DNA of 64,000 bases, from the NCBI RefSeq assembly GCF_947497025.1, contig NZ_CANMFC010000007.1, positions 124,001-188,000 of the forward strand, given 5' to 3'. Below the pieces are notes generated by a model that worked only from the letters and a program-made list of their open reading frames with translations, made no database searches and had not been told where the DNA came from. This document shows, one piece after another, positions 18,497 through 26,958 of the stretch. The position numbers and the translations under genes are program-made. Each line of letters opens with the position of its first letter. The first letter of the stretch is position 1. The DNA is from an uncultured Kushneria sp. (GTDB lineage Bacteria; Pseudomonadota; Gammaproteobacteria; Pseudomonadales; Halomonadaceae).

Positions 18497-19129
18497 TTAT
18501 TTAGGCTGTCGCACAACACGCAGATACGGTGTCTTCTCGTCCCAGCCTTCGGGAAAGCGCTCTTTGGCTTCATCACTCGATAGTGAAGGGGAGATAATGA
18601 CGTCCTCACCGCTCTGCCAATCCACGGGGGTCGCCACCTTGTGCGTGTCGGTCAGCTGAAGCGAGTCGATAACCCGTAGGATCTCGTCGACGTTGCGCCC
18701 GGTACTCGGCGGATAGGTCAGCATCAGGCGTATCTTCTTGCTGGGGTCGATGATGAAAACGGTGCGTACCGTCACCTTGGGATCGGCTTTGGGATGAATC
18801 ATCCCGTACAGCTCAGCGACCACCTGATCGTCGTCGGCCAGCAACGGGTAGTTCAGCGCCGCACCCTGGGTGGTCTCGATATCCTTGGCCCAGCCGGTAT
18901 GCGAATCCAGCGGATCGACGGACACACCGATCAGCTTGGCGCCACGCTTGTCGAACTCACTTTTGCGCTTGGCAAACGCGCCAAGCTCTGTCGTGCAGAC
19001 AGGCGTATAGTCGGCCGGGTGAGAAAATAGCACGGCCCAGCTATCACCAAGCCATTCGTGGAAGCTGACGGTGCCTTCCGTTGATTCGACCGTGAAATCG
19101 GGGGCTGTCTCTCCAAGTTGCAATGCCAT
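18497..19129 (-). CDS. 1-Cys peroxiredoxin (Prx6 family)
   Basis: Cytosolic thiol peroxidase that reduces hydrogen peroxide and alkyl hydroperoxides. The start MALQLGETAPDFTVEST is preceded by GAGGA; the product has 210 residues. The peroxidatic Cys lies in HPADYTPVCTTELGAF (about residue 47), and no resolving Cys is evident. The extended C-terminal Prx6 domain (RVIDSLQLTDTHKVATPVDW) is present. A MerR-type operator lies about 50-75 bp upstream, which ties this gene to the metal regulon rather than to a peroxide regulator. Confidence 0.93.
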   Translation of the reverse strand: MALQLGETAPDFTVESTEGTVSFHEWLGDSWAVLFSHPADYTPVCTTELGAFAKRKSEFDKRGAKLIGVSVDPLDSHTGWAKDIETTQGAALNYPLLADDDQVVAELYGMIHPKADPKVTVRTVFIIDPSKKIRLMLTYPPSTGRNVDEILRVIDSLQLTDTHKVATPVDWQSGEDVIISPSLSSDEAKERFPEGWDEKTPYLRVVRQPK

Positions 19130-19176
19130 CACGCTATCCTCAGGTTAGATATTTGGAAGATGCAGCTTAAACGCTA

Positions 19177-19203
19177 ATCCTTATACCCACCATAAGGTCA
19201 AGC
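19177..19203 (-). promoter_or_regulatory. MerR-type operator/promoter of the peroxiredoxin gene
   Basis: On the minus strand TTGACC is followed by TTATGGTGGGTATAAGG, an imperfect dyad in a long (about 19 bp) spacer as used by CadR/PbrR/MerR activators. It shares TTGACCTTAT and the central dyad with the operators at 20698 and 54281. The regulator is inferred, not shown. Confidence 0.7.
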
Positions 19204-19350
19204 CTCTTTTGAAAAGGCTACAGCCCAGCAGTCTGGCGTGTAGCTAATCAAACGATGTGCTTGCCTTAGGGCCAGATTAGGGTTTTAGAATCAAGGGCTG
19301 GACTCAGCCGGCCGACTCATGGCCCTCACTACCTCAGGAAGCGATAGCCC

Positions 19351-20073
19351 TTGGAATCTCTCTCTTCTATCGGTCTGATTGGCGCGTTTGCAGGTGGCTT
19401 GATCTCCTTCTTCTCGCCCTGCACGTTGCCGCTCTTGCCGGGCTACCTTTCCGTCGTCACGGGCGGCAGCGTCAACAAACGGGACAAGAAAATCGAGGCG
19501 CTGATACTGAGCGTTTTCTTTGTGACTGGCTTCACACTGGTATTCATCATCCTGGGGCTAGGTGCCAGCTCACTCAGTCAGCTCCTGCGAGGCTACCGTC
19601 AGGAGCTCAACTGGATCACAGGCTCGGTGGTCATCCTGCTAGGGGTCTTCATGACCGGCCTGTTCAACGTCCCGATCTTTCAGCGTACCTTACAATTCAA
19701 TCCTCGTTTTCAGGGCGGATCGCCGCTGTCGGCCACGGCCTTCGGCGTATCGTTCGCCATTGGCTGGACGCCCTGTATCGGCCCCATCCTCGGTGCGATT
19801 CTGATGGCTACCTCCAATGCCGCCAGTGCACAGCATGGAATGATCTATCTGAGCGTGTACTCCGCCGGGTTGGCGTTGCCCTTTCTGGCGAGTACGCTCT
19901 GCGTCAACAGCCTCAGCCGCCATAGCAAAAAGCTTGGCAGGTGGAGCGCCTACACCCGGCCGGTCGCCGGTATAATCCTGATTCTCATGGGCATCGCCAT
20001 CGTCTCGGGCACCATGACACGGCTCTCCAGCTTCATGATCGGCCTGTTTCCCTCCCTGGCGACGCTGGGATAA
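19351..20073 (+). CDS. ccdA: CcdA/DsbD-family thiol-electron transporter
   Basis: Inner-membrane protein that passes electrons from cytosolic thioredoxin to periplasmic thiol proteins. The TTG start at 19351 follows AGGAAG; the product has 240 residues and six to seven transmembrane segments. The two conserved membrane cysteines occur in FFSPCTLPLLPGYL (about residue 25) and GWTPCIGPIL (about residue 138). The TlpA-like lipoprotein nearby is a plausible partner. Confidence 0.9.
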   Translation: MESLSSIGLIGAFAGGLISFFSPCTLPLLPGYLSVVTGGSVNKRDKKIEALILSVFFVTGFTLVFIILGLGASSLSQLLRGYRQELNWITGSVVILLGVFMTGLFNVPIFQRTLQFNPRFQGGSPLSATAFGVSFAIGWTPCIGPILGAILMATSNAASAQHGMIYLSVYSAGLALPFLASTLCVNSLSRHSKKLGRWSAYTRPVAGIILILMGIAIVSGTMTRLSSFMIGLFPSLATLG

Positions 20074-20230
20074 GCGGGAATAGCGAAGCATGGCGGAAGC
20101 GAAACGTCTGACAGGGCGATACTGCGGTTGCAGCAGTAACCCAAGCTCGCATGCCGAGAAGCGCAATGAGTCGCCGCGACCAACACACCATGCATTCACA
20201 ATGTCGCTGCAAGGTCCGGCGTGTCTCTGC

Positions 20231-20665
20231 TCAGCGCTTATTGCCTGAGCCAGCCCTACATAGTTGTTGTTTGCTCTCCTCGCTGATACCCGCCAGGATG
20301 CCGCAGGCACTGATTTCTCGTCCATCATTGCAACTCGCCCTCAGGGCAACGAGCTGTTTCTCAAGCGTCTGCAGTGCGGTTATCTGCGACCGCACATGAG
20401 AGATGTGGTCATCGAGCATGGCGTTGACGGCGGTACAAGGCTGGTGAGGGCCGTCCTGATAGCTCTGTAGCTCGCGAATCTCTGCCAGTGACAGGTCCAG
20501 GATTCGGCAGCGACGGATAAAGGCAAGCTGCTCGATATGCCGCTTCGTGTAGATACGGTAACCATTCTCCTGCCGGTCTGGCAATGGCAACAGGCCCCGC
20601 TGCTCGTAGAAGCGGATCGTCTGGGGGTCGACACCCGCTATCTGTGCTAACTGACCAATGCGCAT
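20231..20665 (-). CDS. MerR-family metal-responsive regulator (CadR/PbrR type)
   Basis: Dimeric activator that untwists a long-spacer promoter when metal binds. The 144 residues contain the MerR winged helix MRIGQLAQIAGVDPQTIRFYEQRGLLP, a dimerisation helix and a metal loop with Cys at about 79, 112 and 121 (QPC...SCNDGREISACGIL), the three-Cys arrangement of Cd/Pb/Zn sensors. Divergent to the CDF gene, with a matching operator in the 98-bp gap. Confidence 0.9.
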   Translation of the reverse strand: MRIGQLAQIAGVDPQTIRFYEQRGLLPLPDRQENGYRIYTKRHIEQLAFIRRCRILDLSLAEIRELQSYQDGPHQPCTAVNAMLDDHISHVRSQITALQTLEKQLVALRASCNDGREISACGILAGISEESKQQLCRAGSGNKR

Positions 20666-20697
20666 CAGGCTTTCTCCTCAACGAATCATCTGTCCCA

Positions 20698-20722
20698 TTG
20701 ACCTTATGGTGGCTATATGGTT
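20698..20722 (+). promoter_or_regulatory. MerR-type operator in front of the CDF transporter
   Basis: TTGACC (20698-20703), then the dyad TTATGGTGGCTATATGG and a TTCAAT-like -10 box after about 19 bases. This is the typical CadR/PbrR promoter layout, placed between the divergent regulator and transporter genes. Confidence 0.8.
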
Positions 20723-20763
20723 TTCAATACTAGCAATCTCTTTCGGTCAATTGGAGCCGTATC

Positions 20764-21660
20764 GTGAGTAAAGCCTGTGGTGGCCCATGTGGCTGCGATG
20801 CAACGCCTGCATCGGACACTGATATGCCGGTCCCCTCCGAAGCGTCAGGGGAGTGGGTCAGCGTGTATGCCGTGCCGAAGATGGATTGCCCCTCAGAAGA
20901 GCGGATGATCCGCTTGGCGCTGAACGGCTTTGATGAGATTCGAACGCTGTCCTTCGACTTGTCGAACCGCCGATTGGAGGTCGTGCATGACGGCGAGGCT
21001 GAGCCCATTACCGCGAAACTGGCGACCTTGGGGCTAGGCGCCTCTCTTCAGGAAACCGTCATTGCCGACCCAGAGACGATCAAGGCCGCTGAGAGCTCGG
21101 CAGTCTCTGCTACGCAGGAGTCAGGCACTCTGCGCGTGTTGCTCGGTATCAATGCGATCATGTTCGTGGTGGAAATGACTGCTGGCCTGATCGCCCAGTC
21201 TACCGGCCTGATCGCTGATTCCCTGGATATGTTTGCCGATGCAGCCGTCTATGGCCTGGCTCTCTATGCCGTAGGGCACAGTGCGAAAATGCAGGTACGT
21301 GCCGCGCATCTGGCAGGGGTACTGCAACTGATTTTGGCTATCGGCGTACTCGTCGAGGTGGTGCGACGCTTTGTTTTCGGTAGTGAGCCTGAATCGCTGA
21401 TGATGATGGCGATCGCCTTCGTCGCGTTGATCGCCAATACCGGTTGCCTGCTGTTGATATCCAAGCACCGCGAAGGCGGCGCGCATATGAAGGCAAGCTG
21501 GATATTCTCGGCCAATGATGTGGTGATCAACATGGGCGTCATCGCCGCCGGTGCCTTGGTCGCCTGGACGGGGTCCAGCTACCCTGACCTGATTATCGGT
21601 ACCATCGTGGGCCTGATCGTCCTCAACGGCGCTCGGCGCATCCTGGCGCTCAAGGGGTGA
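20764..21660 (+). CDS. CDF-like cation transporter with N-terminal HMA-like domain
   Basis: Inner-membrane metal exporter, 298 residues from GTG at 20764. The N-terminus is Cys-rich (CGGPCGCD). An HMA-like domain with a single-Cys MDCPSEERMIRLAL site spans about residues 30-100. A CDF membrane domain of about six segments follows, with acidic metal-site residues in LIADSLDMFADAAVY (about residue 153) and NDVVINMG in a later segment. The usual cytoplasmic C-terminal CDF domain is missing. The metal is probably Zn, Cd or Pb, inferred from the regulator. The same MDCPxEE type of site occurs in the P-type ATPase at 54.4 kb. Confidence 0.85.
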   Translation: MSKACGGPCGCDATPASDTDMPVPSEASGEWVSVYAVPKMDCPSEERMIRLALNGFDEIRTLSFDLSNRRLEVVHDGEAEPITAKLATLGLGASLQETVIADPETIKAAESSAVSATQESGTLRVLLGINAIMFVVEMTAGLIAQSTGLIADSLDMFADAAVYGLALYAVGHSAKMQVRAAHLAGVLQLILAIGVLVEVVRRFVFGSEPESLMMMAIAFVALIANTGCLLLISKHREGGAHMKASWIFSANDVVINMGVIAAGALVAWTGSSYPDLIIGTIVGLIVLNGARRILALKG

Positions 21661-21802
21661 GGCTGCACGGTACGCAGCTATCGATGCCTGGGACACTTGA
21701 TCGAAGTGGCTGTACAAGCGCGCTAGGCCTGAACGACAGCATATAGCGCGAAGGCTCGGAGCCAGCAAGGTAGCGTATCTAGGAATCAACCAAGGAAGGA
21801 AG

Positions 21803-22564
21803 ATGATGGATAGTATCTGGCTGGTACTCGGCCTGGCGCTGTTGCCCGCCTTAGGCAATTTTAGTGGTGGGCTCGCTGCGGAGGCCTCCCGAACTACCGG
21901 GCGCCGTCTCAATTACGCCCTTCACGGCGCTGCCGGCCTCGTCATTGCGGTGGTGGCGGTTGAAATCATGCCGCGCGTGCTAGAGAACCTCTCAGCCTGG
22001 GTAATCGCCCTCGCTTTCGCGCTGGGCGGCATTGCTTACGTAGGTATCGAGAAGCTCGTTGAGAGTCTCCAGAAGCGACAAGGCCAGCAGGGAGAAGGCG
22101 GTCAGACGAGTGTCTGGATGATCTATATCGCCGTATCCATCGACCTGTTCAGCGATGGCCTCCTGATCGGGGCGGGGTCGGCGGTCTCACCGTCGGTCGC
22201 GATAATCCTGGCGGCGGGTCAGGTTCTCGCCGATGTTCCTGAGGGCTTTGCGACGATCGCCACCATGAAAGATAAAGGAATCCCTCGTAGCAAGCGGATA
22301 CTGCTCTCTGCTTCCTTCGCGATTCCTGTGCTCTCGGCAGCCGTCTTTGCTTACTTCGTACTCAGGAACCAGCCGGAGGCATTTAAGCTAGCGGCACTGA
22401 CGTTCACGGCAGGCCTTCTCACGGTCGCTGCCATCGAAGATATGGTCTCCGAGGCTCACGAGAGCGGTGACGATACGCACATCTCACCGCTGGCTTTCAT
22501 AGGCGGCTTCGTCCTGTTCGTTCTGGTATCAGCGGGCTTGGAAGGGGTGGTATCGCAAAGCTAA
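21803..22564 (+). CDS. ZIP-family metal transporter
   Basis: Inner-membrane divalent-metal transporter, 253 residues with eight predicted segments. The ZIP core metal-site helices are visible as SIDLFSDGLLIGAG (about residue 112) and LADVPEGFATIATM (about residue 145). A charged loop (QKRQGQQGEGGQ) separates the third and fourth segments. A strong ribosome site (AAGGAAGGAAG) precedes ATG. ZIP proteins normally bring metal in, so pairing with an exporter is unusual unless it balances Zn during Cd/Pb stress. Confidence 0.85.
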   Translation: MMDSIWLVLGLALLPALGNFSGGLAAEASRTTGRRLNYALHGAAGLVIAVVAVEIMPRVLENLSAWVIALAFALGGIAYVGIEKLVESLQKRQGQQGEGGQTSVWMIYIAVSIDLFSDGLLIGAGSAVSPSVAIILAAGQVLADVPEGFATIATMKDKGIPRSKRILLSASFAIPVLSAAVFAYFVLRNQPEAFKLAALTFTAGLLTVAAIEDMVSEAHESGDDTHISPLAFIGGFVLFVLVSAGLEGVVSQS

Positions 22565-22720
22565 CGTACTGCTCCCCAACACAGCCACTGTCGTGCTGGC
22601 CGAATACGAAGCAGCTCCCAGCTTACGGCGCACCTAGTCGAGTCCAGAAACATTCACTTTGCCACCCTGGCCAGCCGGCCGAATGAATTGACGCAGCTTG
22701 ATTAAGCGGAGCAAGAAAGC

Positions 22721-24298
22721 ATGAGCCACAGGGTTGATCCTGGATTCGGAGGCGAGAGAGCATTGGGTGATAAGTGCGCGCTACCCTCTAGCCTATACAC
22801 GGGCGTGCGCTATAAGCCGCTTCTGACAGGGGGGATGGCTCTACTTGCTGGAGGCGCCATGCCGCTTGCCTTTGCCCCTGTGGGCTGGGCATGGCTTGCG
22901 GTGATCGCTCTGGCAACATTTTTTGTCCTGACCGCGCAGTCTTCAAGGCGTCAGGCGCTGTGGTCGGCCTACCTCTTTGGCCTTGGCTACTTCGGCGTGG
23001 GTGTCTCCTGGGTCTTTATCAGCATTAGCCAGTACGGCAATGGCCCCGTGGTGGCGGTGTTAGTCACGGCGGCCTTTGTCTCGCTGCTCGCCCTCTTTCC
23101 ATGGGGCGTCGCGTACCTCGTGCGCTGCCTGCGCCCTGAGATGGATGCAATGGCACTCTGGCTAGGGCTACCTGCGGCATGGGTGCTGAGTGAATGGATG
23201 CGCACCTGGTTCTTGACCGGCTTTCCCTGGCTCTTCATTGGCTACAGCCAGACCGACACCACACTTGCCACTATCGCTCCCGTCTTTGGCGTGCTTGGCG
23301 TGAGTTTACTGGTGGCACTTCTCGCTGGCGGGCTTGCCTGGGTTGTCCAGGGGCCAAGCCTGCGCCGTGCTGCGGTAGTCGGTGCCGTGTTAGTCGCTAC
23401 CCTCGCCGGCTTGCAACTGCTGGATCGTGAATGGACGCAGCCAGCCGCTGACCCGATCGATGTCGTCCTCTTGCAAGGAAACATCGCGCAAGACAAGAAA
23501 TGGGACCCGAGATACCGGGACATCACACTTGAGCGCTATCAGGCGCTTACCGCGCAGCATCTCGGAGCCGATATCGTGATCTGGCCAGAAGCGGCAATCC
23601 CGATGTGGCATGACCAGGCCAAAGCATATCTTGCTGAGCTTGAGGCGTTAGCCGATCAGGCAGGCACATCGTTAATGATTGGCGTCCCGGTACGCGAGGC
23701 GGAGGGCCGTACCTACAACGCCGTGGTAAGCCTCTCCGATCCCTCAGGCTTCTACTACAAACGCCACCTGGTGCCCTTCGGTGAATATGTTCCGTTTCGG
23801 GATCTTTTGGGGTCGGCCCTCGACGTGCTCGGGGCGCCCATGTCCGACTTCACACCGGGACGGGAAGCGCACGTCCTGAATGCAGCAGGGGTGCCCGTAG
23901 GGGCACTCATCTGCTACGAGGCGGTCTTTGGTGCCGAAGTCACTGAGCTTCTGCCCGAAGCGCAGTTACTGGTGAATGTCAGCAACGATGCCTGGTTCGG
24001 CAGCTCGCTCGGCCCCCTCCAGCATTTCCAGATGGCACGCATGCGTGCCATCGAAACCGGACGTGACCTTCTTCGAGCCACGAACACCGGTATCACAGCA
24101 GCCATCAATCATGAGGGCAAAGTGCTCAAGCGTGCTCCGCAGTTCGAAGTGGCCACCCTCAGCGCCGAAGTGACACCGCGAACTGGCGCGCCCCCTTATG
24201 TGCGCTGGCGGGATTGGCCTGTCCTTGGCCTGACCGCACTCGGACTCGGCCTGCTCCTGCTCCGTCGAATTCGTCGGCATCATCGGTTGGGTACATGA
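22721..24298 (+). CDS. lnt: Apolipoprotein N-acyltransferase (accessory copy likely)
   Basis: Inner-membrane enzyme that adds the third acyl chain to lipoproteins. The 525 residues have six to eight N-terminal membrane spans and a C-terminal nitrilase-like domain. The catalytic Glu lies in IVIWPEAAIPMW, the Lys region in YYKRHLVPFGEYVPFRD and the Cys in VGALICYEAVFG. The housekeeping lnt normally sits beside ybeX (corC), which is not here. Its place in a metal island beside lspA suggests a second copy. Confidence 0.92.
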   Translation: MSHRVDPGFGGERALGDKCALPSSLYTGVRYKPLLTGGMALLAGGAMPLAFAPVGWAWLAVIALATFFVLTAQSSRRQALWSAYLFGLGYFGVGVSWVFISISQYGNGPVVAVLVTAAFVSLLALFPWGVAYLVRCLRPEMDAMALWLGLPAAWVLSEWMRTWFLTGFPWLFIGYSQTDTTLATIAPVFGVLGVSLLVALLAGGLAWVVQGPSLRRAAVVGAVLVATLAGLQLLDREWTQPAADPIDVVLLQGNIAQDKKWDPRYRDITLERYQALTAQHLGADIVIWPEAAIPMWHDQAKAYLAELEALADQAGTSLMIGVPVREAEGRTYNAVVSLSDPSGFYYKRHLVPFGEYVPFRDLLGSALDVLGAPMSDFTPGREAHVLNAAGVPVGALICYEAVFGAEVTELLPEAQLLVNVSNDAWFGSSLGPLQHFQMARMRAIETGRDLLRATNTGITAAINHEGKVLKRAPQFEVATLSAEVTPRTGAPPYVRWRDWPVLGLTALGLGLLLLRRIRRHHRLGT

Positions 24299-24351
24299 CG
24301 CTTGTTATTTAGCAGCGAGCAAATTCTAGATTGGGTCAGGAGGAAGGGGAT

Positions 24352-24873
24352 ATGTCTACTTATGGCAGTCGGCTCGCAGAGAAAGCCCACGAGCCGGGAA
24401 AGGCGATGCGCTGGCTGTGGCTCTCGCTCCTGTTACTGTTTGTCGATCAGGCGAGCAAGTACCTTGCCAGCACCATGCTAGCGCATGGTGAAAGCGTGCC
24501 TGCCGCACCCTTCTTCAATTGGGTCCACCGCCACAATACGGGGGCGGCCTTCAGCTTTCTCGCGGATGTCGGCGGTTGGCAGCAGCCGCTTTTCATCGGA
24601 CTGGCCCTGGTTATCTCGATATTACTGGTGTACTGGCTTTGGCGTTCACCACGCGTACTGAGTTATCGGCTCGCCCTCAGTGCGATCCTCGGCGGCGCGT
24701 TGGGCAATGTCGCAGATCGCTTGCGGTTAGGCTACGTAGAGGATTTTCTCGATTTTCACTATGCCCAGTGGCACTGGCCATCGTTCAACCTAGCGGACGT
24801 ATGGATCTTCCTCGGTATCGCCCTCTTTATTTGGGCGGAAATACGACATCAACCAGGCAGCCGCCGCCGCTGA
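24352..24873 (+). CDS. lspA: Lipoprotein signal peptidase (PbrC-like context)
   Basis: Inner-membrane aspartic peptidase that cleaves lipoprotein signal peptides. The start MSTYGSRLAEK follows AGGAGG; the product is 173 residues with four spans. The two catalytic Asp lie in GNVADRL and FNLADVWIF. It directly follows lnt. Lead/cadmium islands often carry an lspA (pbrC) gene, so this is probably not the housekeeping copy, which usually sits next to ileS. Confidence 0.92.
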   Translation: MSTYGSRLAEKAHEPGKAMRWLWLSLLLLFVDQASKYLASTMLAHGESVPAAPFFNWVHRHNTGAAFSFLADVGGWQQPLFIGLALVISILLVYWLWRSPRVLSYRLALSAILGGALGNVADRLRLGYVEDFLDFHYAQWHWPSFNLADVWIFLGIALFIWAEIRHQPGSRRR

Positions 24874-24974
24874 ATCGCCTAGCGTCTTCGCTATCGCATG
24901 CTTGACTTCCGGAATAGGCGCGTCCTGGGCCTTGATAAGGCGGCACGCCTTCATGAGCCAGCTGTACGTTCCTG

Positions 24975-25812
24975 ATGCACGACTGCTGCCAAGGGCTCTG
25001 CTGCATCCTAACCAATCTGGAAGAGCGCACCCTGCTGGACCTGCTACCCGGTCGTCAGCAAGAGAGGGTGACAAGACGCCTCATGAGCATGGCCAACCGC
25101 CACCAGGTCGAGATCGTCAGCATGGACATGTGGAAGCCCTACCGCCGCGCCTTCCAGACGGTGCTGCCACAGGCCCGTATCGTGGTCGATAAGTTCCACG
25201 TCGTGCGCATGGCCAACGAGGCCTTAGAGAAGATCCGCAAAGGCCTAAGGAAGGAGTTGAAGCCCAATCAGCGCCGGACCCTCAAAGGTGACCGGAAAAT
25301 CCTGCTGAAGCGCGCTCACGACGTTTCAGACCGCGAACGGCTCATCATGGAGACCTGGACAGGAGCATTCCCCCCAGCTCTTGGCGGCTTACGAGCACAA
25401 GGAGCGCTTCTACCATATCTGGGACTGTACCAATCGGCGTGGTGCCGAACAGGCTCTCGCCACCTGGATTGACAACATCCCTCAGGGGCAGAAGGAGGTT
25501 TGGAAGGATCTCGTCAGCGCCGTCAGTGGCTGGCGTGAAGAGATGCTGACCTACTTTGAGACCGACATCCCGATCACCAACGCTTTCACGTAGTCGATAA
25601 ACCGCCTAGCCAAGGACAAAAACCGTGATGGCCGGGGCTATTCGTTCGAGGTAATGCGAGCCCGGATGCTCTATACCACCAAGCACAAGAAGAAGGCGCC
25701 ACAAGTCAAGGAATCCCCGTTTCTGGGCAGAGCCACCATGACCTACAACATGGGACTCCCCGAGCCTGAGAAGAACTTCGGTGTCGATCTATCAACCTTC
25801 TGGAAGGACTAA
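24975..25812 (+). pseudogene. Broken ISL3-family transposase
   Basis: Fragments of one transposase lie in order but in different frames. They are VSMDMWKPYRRAFQTVLPQA...VDKFHVVRMANEALEKIRKGL to about 25375, then a frameshift, then AAYEHKERFYHIWDCTNRRG to a stop at 25591. The final segment INRLAKDKNRDGRGYSFEVMRARMLYTTKHKK ends at 25812. The N-terminal zinc-binding part is missing. The DMWKPY and DKFH Asp residues are those of the ISL3 DDE domain. No inverted repeats were found. It is inactive and lies at the island edge by tRNA-Leu. Confidence 0.85.
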
Positions 25813-25891
25813 GGGTTGGATGGGGCTGGAAGGCCCATCAACCACTTAATCCGGATACCCAAAAAAGGCAGGGAAGTCGTACTGAAATGAT

Positions 25892-25978
25892 TGGTGCCCG
25901 GAGCCGGAATCGAACCGGCACGACCTTGCGGTCGAGGGATTTTAAGTCCCTTGCGTCTACCTGTTCCGCCATCCGGGC
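25892..25978 (-). tRNA. tRNA-Leu (anticodon TAA)
   Basis: 87 bases with a 7-bp acceptor stem (GCCCGGA), a long variable arm typical of class II tRNA-Leu, anticodon TAA in GACTTAAAATCC and an encoded CCA. The 3' end faces the metal island. Confidence 0.96.
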
Positions 25979-26042
25979 GAGGAGTCGACGGCTAATCTGC
26001 TTGAGGCCATCTAATGTAGCCGGGAGTCAGGCAGAAGGGAGA

Positions 26043-26116
26043 TGGAGGCTGGAGTCGGAATCGAACCGGCGTACACGGAGTTGCAGTCCGCTGCATAACC
26101 ACTCTGCCATCCAGCC
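26043..26116 (-). tRNA. tRNA-Cys (anticodon GCA)
   Basis: 74 bases with acceptor GGCTGGA/TCCAGCC, discriminator T as in E. coli tRNA-Cys, anticodon GCA in GACTGCAACT and encoded CCA. Middle member of the Gly-Cys-Leu cluster. Confidence 0.96.
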
Positions 26117-26179
26117 TCAAAACGGTACGGAAAACGAGATGGCGTTACTCATTGACCTGTCCGTTGATACCGTAAGGGA

Positions 26180-26254
26180 TGGAGCGGGAAAGGAGATTCG
26201 AACTCCCGACCCTCGCCTTGGCAAGGCGATGCTCTACCACTGAGCTATTCCCGC
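26180..26254 (-). tRNA. tRNA-Gly (anticodon GCC)
   Basis: 75 bases with acceptor GCGGGAA/TTCCCGC, anticodon GCC in CTTGCCAAG and encoded CCA. Together with pgsA and uvrC it reproduces the uvrC-pgsA-glyW-cysT-leuZ order of E. coli. Confidence 0.96.
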
Positions 26255-26337
26255 TCAACGGGTGCGAAATATACCGATGCGACAGAAACCTGTCAAACAA
26301 AACCCGGTAAAAATCGCACCTGAGTCACACGTTACGC

Positions 26338-26886
26338 TCACATCGAGCGCGTCAGTTCCGGCCAGGCAGCGCGCAGATACTTGTACATCGACCAAAGCGT
26401 CAGGATTGCAGCCAGATACAGCAGCAAAAAGCCTGCCTGCGCCAAAAGCGTTCCAGGAGCAAAGCCAAGCAGCAGGATGATCGAGATCATTTGAAAGGCG
26501 GTCTTGTACTTGCCGATGCTGGACACCGACACACTGGCACGCTTGCCAAGTTCCGCCATCCACTCCCGCAGTGCCGAAATCACGATCTCGCGACCGATAA
26601 TCACCAGCGCCGGCAGCGTCAGGATCACATCACTGTAGAACTCGATGAGCACACCCAGCGCCACGGCCACCATCAGCTTGTCGGCGACCGGGTCCAGAAA
26701 GGCGCCAAAGGGAGTGCTCTGGTTCCAGCGGCGCGCCAGGTAGCCATCGAACCAGTCAGTGACGGAGGCAATGGTGAACAGCAGGGCGGCCAGTGGATTG
26801 CTCCAGCCGGTCGTCAGGTAGAATACGATGACCAAAAGCGGTATGAGAAAAATTCTCGTCAGCGTCAAGATATTGGGGATGCTCAT
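26338..26886 (-). CDS. pgsA: CDP-diacylglycerol-glycerol-3-phosphate 3-phosphatidyltransferase
   Basis: Inner-membrane enzyme for the committed step of phosphatidylglycerol synthesis. The start MSIPNILTLTRIFLIP gives 182 residues, the family norm. The CDP-alcohol phosphatidyltransferase signature D-G-x2-A-R-x8-G-x3-D-x3-D is intact in DGYLARRWNQSTPFGAFLDP followed by VAD (about residues 55-77). It lies downstream of uvrC and upstream of the tRNA cluster. Confidence 0.96.
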   Translation of the reverse strand: MSIPNILTLTRIFLIPLLVIVFYLTTGWSNPLAALLFTIASVTDWFDGYLARRWNQSTPFGAFLDPVADKLMVAVALGVLIEFYSDVILTLPALVIIGREIVISALREWMAELGKRASVSVSSIGKYKTAFQMISIILLLGFAPGTLLAQAGFLLLYLAAILTLWSMYKYLRAAWPELTRSM

Positions 26887-26958
26887 GGCACTATCGGTCC
26901 TGACCGGGGGGTGAAACATACCTGCAAGAATGGTCGATTCTAACGCCTGAGCGCGCTG

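Noticed and set aside
24902..25192. A 96-codon frame starting between lspA and the transposase remnant
   Set aside because: It overlaps the ISL3 transposase remnant in another frame and resembles nothing.
25892..26116. Matching CGGAATCGAACCGGC segments as integration att repeats
   Set aside because: They are the conserved T-arms of the neighbouring tRNA-Leu and tRNA-Cys genes, not a duplicated att site.
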